From: Aquila chrysaetos chrysaetos
Lineage: Eukaryota > Chordata > Aves > Accipitriformes > Accipitridae
Length of the DNA stretch: 64,000 nt
NCBI RefSeq assembly: GCF_900496995.4
Contig: NC_044007.1
Location: 73,260,742 to 73,324,741 of the forward strand
Direction: 5' to 3'
Made by a program: the position numbers and the translations under genes
The notes under the pieces: generated by a model
What the model was told of the DNA's origin: nothing
Databases searched by the model: none
The model's input: the letters and a program-made list of their open reading frames with translations, nothing else
In this document: in pieces, positions 1 through 11,166 of the stretch
Numbering within the stretch: the first letter of the stretch is position 1
Layout of the letters: each line of letters opens with the position of its first letter

Positions 1-3000
1 TTTACTTTTAAACATGGAAAGCATTATGTGATATTTTCTGAATTAAAGACTGTGATTTAAAATAATCCTGTAAATTGAAAATCTATATCTGATGTGGCTG
101 AAGGGGGACTTCTAGACCTAACTGTCTTAAATATAGATTTTAAATCAATATGAGTAGTTTTAGAGCATTACCGTTCAAGGATTTTGTGCCACCACTGTTA
201 AAGCATTATTAATTCATGTTCTTATCTTTCTCATTTCATAAAGTGCAAGGGGTTTTTTTGCTGCAAGTCTATTAATGTAGGAACTATAATCCATCTTTTT
301 CTATTTCGCCTTGGTATTGTCTCCCCCGATCAAAGTTAGATTATAACACAGAGTGAATTTCATAAATTATTTTGAATGATTTTACAGAAAAAAAAAAAAA
401 GGAAGGAGAAAAAAAAGCAGGTTAAAGTCAGAAGCACACCACATATCACACAATTTACCAAGAAGCAGTCAAGACTGCTTGAGATAATCTGCTAAAACTC
501 AGCAATAAAAAGTTTGTTTAATTTCTAAAGATGGCAGATGTCATAAAAAAAGAGGGTGATGCAAAAATAAAGCCTCCAGAGTCTGGCAGTTCTGTTCAGA
601 TGTCAATAAAAGATAATGTAACCTGTCAAATTTGCAAGCATGTTTTATCCAACCATCGCATTCTACCTTCACCACTCAAGCATTACCTTCCAGGAAACAT
701 CCGCATCTGCCTGATTATCCTAAAGTAATTCTGATGAAGAGAGCAGCTTGCAAATTAAAAGCGTCTTTCTCTTCCTAGTTTTCTCTCTCTCCCCCCACCT
801 CACTTTTTAATCCTTCATTTTTTACAGTTCAGCTAATTTTTTCTTGAAAGGTTAAGGAGCTAGCAATTATTTCAATGGCTCTTGCCGCTTTAGGGTAAGT
901 ATCTCATCTGGCCTTTATTTTAAGGAGCTTCACTTCATGCTTCATACTCAATGTCTCTTCTTGAACACTGAGGTTACTCTAGAGTTGCGGTACAATGGTA
1001 ACTTGGGAGATACTGAGTCTCGTTCCTACTAGAGCATACAAACTGCGGTATGAAGATGGCCTGCAGTTGCCACGGATGGGTTGTCACGCTTCACACTCCG
1101 TTGAGCTGATGTTGCACCACCAGACAAAATACGACAGGCTACTGCTGGTTTTATGCTGATTTAGATGTATTGCCTTCAGGGAATGATTTTTTCTTTCCTG
1201 TATCCATTATGATTTTTCCAAACATTTTAATTTGTCTTCTATTAAGTCAGCCTTCACATTTTTTACCATCAGTTCATACATCGTGACTTTGCAAAGTTTT
1301 GGAGGTTGCTTGACTATTTCCATTGTATATGTTCACTTCTGGAAAGAGGCCCAAAAAAAGCCCACAGTCTCAACAAATCGAGCGTTTATTTTGAGGCTTC
1401 TGCTGACAGCCCTCATCACTGAACTGAGAAAGTTTGCATCATATCCCCATGATATCTCTTCGTGTTGTTATGCTTGATGGATTCAATCACCTTGGCCACT
1501 GTGTTTCTGGAGAATCTGTCCAAATTCTGCATCAACCTCCAAAGAAAGTCTGAAAGCCAAAAGATCTGTTGCTTGCATTCCAGCTGTACAGCAAACATGC
1601 ATAAAGTGCATGAATCAATCAAGATCACAGCTATTTCAGGAGCCCAGAAGGGTGGAGCATTAGGTCAAGGTGAAAATGTTTGTGCTAGTGATTCTCCAGC
1701 ATCAGTATTTAGCAAACTTGGCCCTGTGCAAGCATTCCCTCCTTAGGCAGAGCTGGTTTATGCTGTGAGGGGGCTGCAGTTCATTACCCAGCAGCTTGGG
1801 TAGCACAGAGAAAGCCCATCTCCACAGAGAAAACCAGAAACTGTCCCAGGCACTAATTCCTAAACAAAACGTGACTCTTTCCTAAATCAAGGAAAAGAGA
1901 GGCGCAGCTGGCCCAGCACTTCCAGTCACCGCAGGGGAAATCCCACAAAACTGCCACTTTCACCCCAGGATCGGCATCAGTTTGGGAGAAAGGCTGTCGG
2001 CGCAAGCTCCGTCTCGCCAGGCAGTGCTGTCCTCCCGTGGGCTTGCTCTGCGCGGCCATGCTCTCCTTGCTGGGAAGCCACGGGCACGTGCGGGCTGCCG
2101 CGCGTGTGCGCTCTCTGATGGGGTTGCTGCGGCTTGCACCGTCCACGCTCCTTCGCCTCCCCGTTCCTGCGGGGTGAGGGCGCACGAGGAGACTGTCATT
2201 GTCATTACGACAGGCCGTATTTTTTTTTTTTTCCCATTTCTTATTCAGCCGCGACTCGAGCTGTCCTTCTCCCACAGAAATGCGCTTGTGTAACAGCATC
2301 CGTGCCCTGCTTGTGCGCACTTAACGCCCTCTTTCCACCGCTTTCTCGGTACCAATTTACAAAACAGAGTTAGGCAGTCAGTTATTAAAACTGACCTAAT
2401 TAATTAAATGAAATAGCACCAAGGGAAGGCATGTGGCTATACATAAAAGTCTCATCTAGTGGTACTCTTCGCTGATACAGTGACTCTCAGACAAACGTCT
2501 CCACGGGCTGGAGACATGCCGCTGAATATTGCTTCCTTGAGAACTGAGCAGCTATTACAGACATTTTATGCCTGGGAGTGCTGCCGCTCACTAACTTGTC
2601 TACAGTTATACGGAAAGCATGGGGCAGAATCAGCAATGAAAATAAGATTTTAGAGCTGGGACTGAACAGGCATCTGCTGGTTTATGTAAAAATCCTCTGC
2701 AGGTTTTGAGCTGGTGTCCAGAGGGCACCAGAAGATAGGGTTGGACACAGCGTGCCTGGTGTGCCACACTGACATACAGCAAGGAGCCTCCCAGGCGCCG
2801 TCAGCCATGCGCGGCACTTGCCACGTAGCTCCTCCCAGCCAGCCTCCGGATCCGAAGTGCAAACAAAGCCTGTAAACTTCACCTCCCCAGAAACTAATTT
2901 CCATATTCACTGTTAAGCCCCTGTCGGTGTTGTCTGTGGTATGTAATTGAAACATAGTGAATAATGGAGCCGATGATGGATTTAGAGATGTTCTAAATTT

Positions 3001-3350
3001 GCCGGTCTGTAGGTGGTTTTGTCCACTGCTACTTCCTTCCAGTACTAAGCACTGACTATTGCTTCCAGAATTAAATACTCTATATGAAAAAATTGTTCCC
3101 ACAGCACAACTGACAGAAATTTGAAATGATATAATAATAATGTACAGTCCATTTGCTGTCTAATGTATGTGTGGGATTGAATAGCTCTTTGCGATACATT
3201 CCCTTCTTGCTAAATTACTCTAACTTCAAACTGAATTAAAGTAGTTAGTTGCCGCTACACCACTGAACTTCGATAGCTGGATCCATTCCAAAACTTGGGA
3301 CTGCGGTTGCTTTTCTTGCAGAAATTCACAAATAAGGGAAAAAGACAAGA

Positions 3351-3373
3351 TTTTTTTTTTTTTTTTTTTTTTT
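3351..3373. repeat. Poly(T) run of 23
   Basis: Twenty-three consecutive T residues followed by AAAAAGC. No retrotransposed gene body was recognised beside it. Another T run of 21 lies at 32,059-32,079. Confidence 0.85.
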
Positions 3374-3879
3374 AAAAAGCTTATTCCATTCTTTAAACTC
3401 TGCTTCGTTCACCAGTCTGGAAAGTGTGATTACGACTGTGAAACGCATATCAGCTGGAAACGTGCCGCCAAGGGGGAGGTCTGCTGTGTACGTGTTCCCA
3501 GGCTCTTCTTCCACAGCGGCAGTAGTACAGCTACGTCTCAGACTGTGACTGTGTGTTCACCCGTGTACCAATCGATACGTTTAAGAACAGCACCCCTGCT
3601 TATCTCTATGTCTTTGATTACTCTTTAATTCAGTGAAATTTTCGTGCAAAGTCCTTCTGACTCCGAACAAGCAGAAGTATGTCCATTCCAGTTCTTAGGA
3701 ACATAAAAGACTATGCTACCATCCTGTCCATAGGTGCCCTTCTGCTACCCAGCCCTCTCAGAGAACAAAAGCATTCACTTAAGGAAGAAATAACATACAA
3801 GGCATTTTTTGAAGTTCAGACTATTGAAGTACAGTATTTGAGCACTTCATATACTTCAATGACTATTCTAGCTGCAAAA

Positions 3880-3960
3880 GAAGAACAGACACGCAAAAAT
3901 AGTAAGTAACTAGTCTGAGGTCACACAGACGGTGGCTACAGTGTCTGGCAAGAGCAGCAT
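3880..3960 (+). repeat. MIR/CORE-SINE-like fragment
   Basis: TAAGTAACTAGTCTGAGGTC, then ACACAGACGGTGGCTAC, follows the MIR-type core (taacttgcccaaggtcacacagc). It is short and old. Confidence 0.5.
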
Positions 3961-4990
3961 CAAAGCTGCAAAGAATATTTATATTCTCAAAACTAAACAT
4001 GTCCGCTGGACAGGGGTGAGCCTGAAAGCACATCTGCTGGTACAGCTGGGAAATGCCCTCCAGAGCATGTGCCCTAGCAAGACCAGCACGTTAGTGCACG
4101 GCTTTTACAGCCGGCTCACACACATCGTCCACTGCCTCCCTCCAAGGCAGCCGCATGGAAGGAGGTGGAGAGGAGGCAAAGGACATCACCCATGCACCTA
4201 CTCTGGAGACAGCCCTTTCAAAGTGCTGCAGATAGATCAAAGACACTGAACTGGTTCTCCTGAATATCATTTAATGCTTTCCCCACTTCCCAGAGTCAAA
4301 GGTGCTTTGGGTGGAAAAACCTCAAATTTTGGCCAACTTCAGGGGCATCATGTTCAATACTGGGAATGAAATGAACAGCTAACAGAACAGAAGGTTCCCA
4401 AAGATAGCTGCGGGAGTGAAAATGGGAAAAGGGAAAAAGAAAACAAAGGAATCGAGTCTCTATACATTCTTTATGGGAATCATTCAGCAGTATAGTCTTT
4501 GGTTGCTACAGGTGTCACTAGCTCTTCTGCAACATCATTAGTAAAAACCAGCAGCAACAAAAAATACTTTGGTTGGACTTTTTATCTAAGTTAATTAAAA
4601 TGGCTTAGATTAATCATCATCATGCATTTACACAGAGTGCATGTGTCATCTGTGTAAAGTGTCCCTGAGTAAATCTAGACTAGAGCTTGTGATCCAATTT
4701 TAATTCAAGTGAATTGGCTGTAAATTAATTTAAAGACAGTAAGTGGTGACCAGAGCATGCTAAGAGTGCTTGGTTCAGCACGGGCTGAGCTCCAGAGCAG
4801 AGGCTGTCCAGTGACAGCAAATACAGTCGAGTTGGATGCCAAGGGACAGCAGAGAAGTTTTTGGTGGGATGTGACAGGAACTTGGAGCTCTGTACATTTT
4901 CTACAGTCAGTCAGATGAGAGGACAGAGCTGGAGAACGTTTACAGCCATGTATGTATGACAGACAAGCAAGAGTAACTGGTAGTTTTCAG

Positions 4991-5591
4991 TGAGATGGTT
5001 TTGGCTGGGATAGAGTCAATTTTCTTCCTAGTAGCTGGTATAGTGTTGTGGTTTGGGTTTAGTATGAGAACAGTGCTGATAACACACTGATGTTTTTAGT
5101 TGTTGCTAAGTAGTGCTTACCCTAAGAAGGATTTTTCAGTTTCCCATGCTCTGCAAGATAGCAGGTGCACAAGAAGCTGGGAAGGAGCATGGCCAGGACA
5201 GCTGACCCAAACTAGCCAAAGGGATATTCCATACCATAGAACACCATGCTCAGTATATAAACCAGGGGGAGTTGGCTGGGAGGGGTGGATCACTGCTCGG
5301 GGACTGGCTGAGCATCGGTCAGTGGGTGGTGAGCAATTGCATTGTGCATCACTTGTCTTTCTTGGGTTATTTTTCACTCTCTTTTTGTTATCTTCCTTGT
5401 CATTACTACATTATTATTATTGTTGTTATTATTATTATTATTATATTTTTCTTTCAATTATTAAACTGTTCTTATCTCAAGCCAGGAGTTTTACTTGGTT
5501 TTGATTCTCCTCCCCATCCCACCAGGAGAAGGGGGAGGAATGAGTAAGCAGCTGTGTGGTGCTAGTTGCCGGCTGGGGTTAAACCACGACA
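4991..5591 (+). mobile_element. Solo ERV LTR, about 600 bp
   Basis: The sequence runs from TGAGATGGTTTTGGCTGGGA to CTGGGGTTAAACCACGACA, the two ends of a very common neoavian LTR. On the + strand it has a TATATAAA box near 5256, a TTA-type triplet microsatellite (about 5,408-5,450) and an ATTAAA near 5460, so + is the sense strand. I see no clear target duplication (TTCAG before, ATTAG after), so the exact 5' end may be off by a few bases or the duplication has decayed. No internal genes accompany it. Confidence 0.8.
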
Positions 5592-6718
5592 ATTAGTCTG
5601 GACTGTCTGTATGTGAGAAGTAGCACGAGGCGACCAGCGCAGATTGTGTGCGCGTATGATACAGCAGGGAAATGTGATGCTGAGAGCTGACCCTTGTGAT
5701 GGAGCTGCTGGTGAGCTATACTGCTTCAGTTTTTGCCAGCACTCCGGCGCAGCAGGGCTAAAATCCACCAGGCACCAACCTCCTGTCAGCTTCAACAGAA
5801 GAATGTGTGCTTAAATAATCTTGGAGGATTTGTGTATAAAATGGTATTACTGCTGTCATCTGTCAATCCATCCAGAGAAGGCTTCATCTCCAGCTTGGGA
5901 AATACTGCTTACACAGGTGGGAGAAGGTGGCGGTCTGGGAAATTTGTAAAATAATATATTTGTATAAGCAACAAAAAAAATTAAAGTAAAGGGAATACTA
6001 GTATTCAGTAAATGAGGACTTGTATTTCTCCTTAAGAGGCCATAGACAGGTAAAATTAGCCCCTGTAGCTGTTCTAGTATTCAGACAGACAGATTACCTT
6101 TGTAGTTCCACATAAAAGAATGCAGGTAAAGGAGAAATTAACTAAAGAAGAAAAACCTTCTCTGGGGTTCAAATGTTCAAAAATTCTTCCTCCTGTAAAT
6201 ACTGTTTTTTCTAGCTCAAACTTAAGTAAAAAAGAAGAGCAATCTCCATCACTCAAAATTATGCTCATTTACAAAACATATACAAAAACATGCTCTACAA
6301 CAAATCTCTGTGTCTTGTTAAAAGCAGGGAGGCATCAAAATCCATAATAAAAGCATTTATAAGAGAAAGATCAATATGGCATCGCGTATTTCAAAGGCAG
6401 AAAATGATTGTATTAAATTTCTACTGGTAGAAAATGCACTGGACAAAATACCTAAAACCCATAGTGGGTTTTAGCCTCTCACACTGTGCGACTGAATAAA
6501 TCACAGGAAAAACCATCACAAAATTCTTTGTAAAAGATGCACTAGGGCCTGCTTCACCCTCTTATTGAAACAACAGCTCTCCAAGACGAGACTGTGGCTC
6601 AGGATGTCACTGTCCTTCTCAAATTCACAGCTTATCAGAGCATCTCTGTTGTCATTGGGATGGGTGGTAAAGCTTAATGTTTGCATTTTTTGCCCTGGGT
6701 GCCACTGTTTCAATATTG

Positions 6719-6758
6719 TATGCGTGCGCGCGTGCACGCACGCGTGTCTGTGTGTGTG
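6719..6758. repeat. Alternating purine-pyrimidine tract (Z-DNA-prone)
   Basis: Bases 6719-6747 alternate strictly between purine and pyrimidine and are rich in CG steps, with a GCGTGCGCGCGTGCACGCAC core. After one break they continue as (TG)n. Confidence 0.8.
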
Positions 6759-6861
6759 TAACTAATTTAGCTGTGCTACAGGAAAAACAATAAAAAGGGT
6801 AACAAAGAGTTAAATACTCTGATTTTGATTCCAATTTTAGATACATAAAAGCAAAAGCTAA

Positions 6862-7275
6862 GAATGGCCACAGTGGGTTAGACCAAAGGTCTGCCTGCTC
6901 CAGGAGAGCACTCTGTTTTTATAGAATTGACATTAAGAGATCTCTGAACACAGTTTTTGCTCCTGGGACTGCTGACAATCTCTTGTTCTGGTGTCTTGAT
7001 TAAAAACCCCCCAAAGTATGGCCTTAAGTGGATGGTTATGGAACAGTAAGAACAGGACATCCATATATGAAACTTCTTGCTAATACTCTCTCTGCCTTTA
7101 ATGATTTTAGCTCAGGACCTTATTTCTCTGAATGTGGGCTTTATGTATTTTGCAATGCTCAGTGGATTTATTTTCATGAGCTTCAGTCGCCCCTTGTAAA
7201 TTTTTAGTATCTACCATATCCTTTGGCAAGGAGTTTCACAAGTCATCTACCTGTCGTGGGAAGAACAGAATGAGA
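6862..7275 (+). repeat. Ancient interspersed repeat (class uncertain)
   Basis: It opens with GAATGGCCACAGTGGGTTAG, then ACCAAAGGTC, a phrase I recognise from an old repeat shared by birds, turtles and crocodilians. It ends with GGCAAGGAGTTTCACAAGTC followed by a TGTCGTGGGAAGAACA stretch, which fits the far end of the same kind of element. The middle is too diverged to assign between LINE and LTR origin. Confidence 0.45.
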
Positions 7276-8606
7276 CAGCCCTAGCCAGTGGGAAGTTATG
7301 GTGTCAGCCTACTGGCTGTCAATGTTGTCATGTACTCTGTTGGTAACTCATAAATGGAGCTACAGAGGCAAATAGTTTTGAAGTGTTTTGATAAAGTAGA
7401 GGTTGATGGATATTTGCGGAGAGTAGTCCCCCAGCATCAGCGACATCCGAGGGGAAAGCATGGAAGCGTCCGTTTGCAAACCGTAGAGAACGTGGAAGAT
7501 GGCCTGTAGGCTGGACCAACCTGTTGGGTTACCTGCAGGGAGACGGTACCCACGGCTGTCTCACATCTTCCCGGAATGGGTGGTTCTGTGAATACAGACA
7601 GGCTCAGGAAGAGCAATATAGAGTCAGGCTGTATTTCAAATACAAGATAAGACAGACACTGCTAGGCCAGGAAGAAGTCTGGAAAGTTGTATCTTTGTTC
7701 CTTATCCTTTATATAAGTGATCAATCACCTTGTTCCTTCGTTTCTGCAAGATCTGGAATGACTGTGCATTCAGAGAGGAGGCTAGACCAAAGCAGCAGCT
7801 CCCTTTCCCTCCTGGAAACCTGTGTGAAGGCCCATTTTGCTGCAATAAACTCTGACCCTTTTTATAGTCAAATACAAATACAGCTATTCATGGCACCTGT
7901 AAATGGCCTTGTCTTAGAGTAATGCTCAGTGCTGAAGCCAGTGACATTAAATCAAGTCAGAGACTGGATTTTTACATGCACCTGAGATAAAACATAGCAA
8001 CTGGTATGCGGCCTTAGAAATTTGTATCTTGGTAGTAATTAATACCAGTCATTAACCTGGGAGCCACGAGGGCTTACGGTGTCTGAAGGCCTCCAGTTGA
8101 TGCTAGTAACGCCAGGCTTTTATACAAGGAACAGAGCAGTTATGGATAAAAGCAGTAGGATAGATGTGACAACCAGCAATTTTAACTTATCACCTTGGAG
8201 CTTTATTTTTGAAAGCTTTTACTTCCCACTGATTGCAGGCTTCCAATTTTGTGTTGTCATGTAATAAATTACAAAAATTATCTTCCCTTTTTTTTTTTTT
8301 TTGGCATGGTACTTCATAGACAAAGTGTCTCAAAAGCTTCTTTTTTTAACAGAATGAGTTAAGTATTGCTGCCATGGTGATTATAACAAGAAATCAGCAC
8401 CAAACAGTAGCCTAGAAATCTGGATACAGATTCAAAATTCTCAGTAGTCAGGGTAATGGATGGATTCGAGTCCTTTCTAACAGGAGGCTTTTAATGTGTG
8501 TATGGAGGGGGTGGGGGTGGAAGGCTGGAGCAGAGAGGTCATTCTGAAAAGCAGATCTTGAACCCTTTTCCTGAAAGTGAGAAGACTGTCTAACTTGCTA
8601 ATTTGT

Positions 8607-8628
8607 CTGAAGGAGATCTGAAGGAGAT
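8607..8628 (+). repeat. 11-bp tandem duplication
   Basis: CTGAAGGAGAT occurs twice, back to back. Confidence 0.85.
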
Positions 8629-10094
8629 CACTCCTAGCAGGGAAGTGAACCTCCTCCTCTCAGCAGGGGTGTGAAGGAGAAGGCATCGTCATCCCCGAGG
8701 CGGCTCTAAGGGTGGCACCACTGTGCTGATCATTTAAAAGCTGTCCTGTTTGACCGGGAACTTCCCTATTTAGCACTAAGGTAGTCTTCACTCTTGCATG
8801 TACCAAGTACTAACAGAGTTTATTAATATTCACTGCCACATTTACTGCCCACTGAATTTATATTCTAAGTCAGTATTCTAGACCAAGAGGTCTAGTTTGC
8901 TGACAGTGCACATGCTTGATCATAACCATCATAAAAAGTCAGCAATAGATGCAAAGAGAAAACTTACAAGAGCCATTGTGAAGCTAGTAAAAATGTTTTC
9001 AATATTTAATTAATTATCTCCTATGTATCACCCACAACAAGAGGACAAAGATGTTGTGGGATAATTGGAGAACTAAAAGCACAAAGCCATAAAAAAAAGC
9101 CTTACTCAAAACCTGCAACTTATCTAGAGCAGATATAAAACCAGCAAGAGTCTGTTAAGCACCTGACTAACAGGCAAAGTCTTCGCATCAGAAAAAGGCA
9201 GTGAGATCAAAGACGGAAAGTTTCTGCCATTCCTGTCCCCCATGGCTGGCTTGAGAAGGGAGCCCAGGGACTGACAGCTAAACTGACCTCTTCCAGGGAC
9301 ATGGAGATGGTGGTGGTCACTTCAGACTGCTCTGTTCCCTACCATGCAGGGCATGAAAGATTAGTCACATTTTACAGTCAGTGACTTTAAACTCTTTCAT
9401 CGGGATCCATGTGCTCTAAGTTATAATATATTATTTATAATATTTTAATCACCTAAAGTTCATGGACCTCAAAGCACAGATTAATTAATGCCTATTTTAA
9501 TTAGCTCTGCCTCAGAGAGAGGGAGAAGACAAAACTGTGCAGCCTTATTAGCACTACACTCCAGCACCATAATTAAACCCAGAACACACAACATAATACA
9601 CATCAGGACTCAAAGCAGTGGAAGGTTGGTCATCACTATGGCAGCCTCCCACTCCTATAACTTCTTTTTTCCTTAACATCATTCTTATTTCCTCCCTGCA
9701 TCTTCCTGTGAATGGCAGTTTCCACAGGGGAAAAGATCTCTGTTCCTTATGGGCCAAACTCAGCTCTGTTCTTGCAGTAACAGCATTATCTTCAGTAGAG
9801 TTATTCTATGCTCCATTGTACCTGGAAGAATGTATTATTATGAGGAAAAATCTTTTTGTGCGGGTATCTTCACATGCAATTTTTTTCCTTTTTGGCTACC
9901 AGCCACTGTGGATCTGTCTGCAGGCATAGAAACCTCTGCTTTCCTGCCTTCAAGCATTCTGTCTCCTTCCCTGTCCAAGAATCCCTGAAGATACTTTACT
10001 TTAAATTTCACAGCTGCTGGATTCTGAAAGGAAAAAAAATGGGTTCTTCATATTTTCTGACTCTTCACAATAAATTAACTGTGGGCTGAAGGGG

Positions 10095-10205
10095 CAAGTC
10101 AGTGTGCAAAGGTCATACAGCCAGTCAATGGAAAAGCATAAATACAACACTCAGTAGTGCCAATTTCTAGCATCCTACTCTTGTCTGCTCAATGACCAAG
10201 TTAGG
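10095..10205 (+). repeat. Ancient SINE tail (MIR-like)
   Basis: GTGCAAAGGTCATACAGCCA, then GTCAATGGAAAAGC and a run similar to 'tcctactcttgtctgctc..tgacca', match the familiar 'ggtcacacagcaagtcagtgg... ctgctctaaccacta' pattern. The LTR at 10,250 inserted just beyond it. Confidence 0.45.
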
Positions 10206-10249
10206 AAATTCTAATTACTGCCATTCAAGCATCTTCTTACATACATTTT

Positions 10250-11166
10250 TGTTACGGGTTTGTGTGGCGGGGTTTTTTGGTAGCGGGGTAGGGGCCACAG
10301 GGCTGACTAGAAGCTTCCCCAGCTCCAGGTGGGACCCCCTGCTGGCCCAGGCGGAGCCCCTCAGTGACAGTGGTAACACCTGGGGGGGAACAGATTTAAG
10401 AAGGGGAACCTGCAGCAGAGAGGAACCCCTCTGCATACTGAGGTCAGTGAGGGAGGAGGAGGTGCACCTGAGGAGGTTGATGCCCCTGCAGCCCATGGAG
10501 GGGAGCGGGGGAGCAGATGCCCACCTGCAGCCCGGGGAGAGAGGAGCCCACGCCGGAGCAGTCCCTGAAGGCGGCCGTGACTCCATGGGAAAGCCCGCGC
10601 TGGAGTAGTCTGTGACTGAAGACCAGCCTGCGGAAAGGACCCACACCGGGGAAGTTTGTGAGGAACTGCAGCCTGCGGGAAGGACTCAGGCTGGAGAAGT
10701 TTGTGGAGGACTGTCTGCTGTGGGAGGGATCCCACGCTGGAGCAGGAGAAGAGTGAGGAGTCCTCCCCCTGAGGAGGAAGGAGCGGCAGAGACAATGTGT
10801 GATGAACTGACCACGACCCCCATTCCCCGTCCCCCTGCGCTGCTGGGGGGAGAAGGTAGAGAATTTGGGAGTGGAGTTGAGCCTGGGAAGAAGGGAGGGG
10901 TGGGGAGAAGGTGTTCTAAGGTTTGGTTTTACTTCCCAATATCCTTGTTTGGATTTGATTTGTAGTCAATTAAATTGATTTTGTTTCTTCCCCAAGATGA
11001 GCCTGTCTTTTGCCAGTGACCATAAGTGGGGAGTGATCCCTCCCCGTCCTTGTCTCGACCCACGAGCCTGCCTTTATATTTTATCCTCATCCCACCGTAG
11101 CCGGGGGGGAGGAGAGAGCAAGCGGCTGCATGGTGCTTTGTTACTGTCTGGGTTTAAACCACAACA
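10250..11166 (+). mobile_element. Solo ERV LTR, 917 bp, with 5-bp target duplication
   Basis: The element starts TGTTACGGG and ends CCACAACA (TG...CA). It is flanked by identical ATTTT on both sides (10245-10249 and 11167-11171), so the insertion is intact. Five-base duplications fit ERVL-type integration better than ERVK (six) or ERV1 (four). The body is GC-rich and GA-rich with internal 45-bp repeats (10,547-10,745). An ATTAAA (10970-10975) near the 3' part may serve as a poly(A) signal on the + strand. The 3' part (CTCGACCCACGAGCC...) matches an LTR type I know from many neoavian genomes. No internal retroviral genes are present, so it is a solo LTR. The frames of up to 144 codons inside it are not genes. 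Confidence 0.85.
10547..10745 (+). repeat. 45-bp tandem repeats inside the LTR
   Basis: Four diverged units of 47, 46, 45 and 45 bp start at 10547, 10594, 10640 and 10685. A partial fifth starts at 10730. Each opens with a CCCACGCTGG-like block followed by AGAAGTTTGTG-like sequence and ends in GGGAAGGA. Because 45 is a multiple of three, the array keeps frames open on both strands, which explains the long chance frames here. Confidence 0.75.

Larger units (their letters stand above)
1..4990. other. Intergenic, no gene seen
   Basis: AT-rich sequence with an A run near 390-405, a CpG-rich patch (1,965-2,210), a poly(T) run at 3,351 and a MIR-like piece at 3,880. Short frames such as 531-728 and 1,416-1,628 (minus) have no recognisable homologue and no supporting splice or promoter context. 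Confidence 0.7.
5592..10244. other. Intergenic between the two LTRs
   Basis: No gene seen. It holds the Z-DNA-prone tract (6,719-6,758), an ancient repeat (6,862-7,275), a possible unassigned LTR (TATA at 7,708, AATAAA at 7,844), the 11-bp duplication at 8,607 and a SINE tail at 10,095. Confidence 0.65.

Noticed and set aside
531-728. 65-codon frame MADVIKKEGDAK... with a CQICK pair
   Set aside because: No recognisable family, no promoter or splice context, and normal for random AT-rich DNA.
10192-10965. Apparent genes of 117-144 codons on both strands
   Set aside because: They lie wholly or almost wholly inside the LTR and its 45-bp repeats, with no retroviral or other domain.
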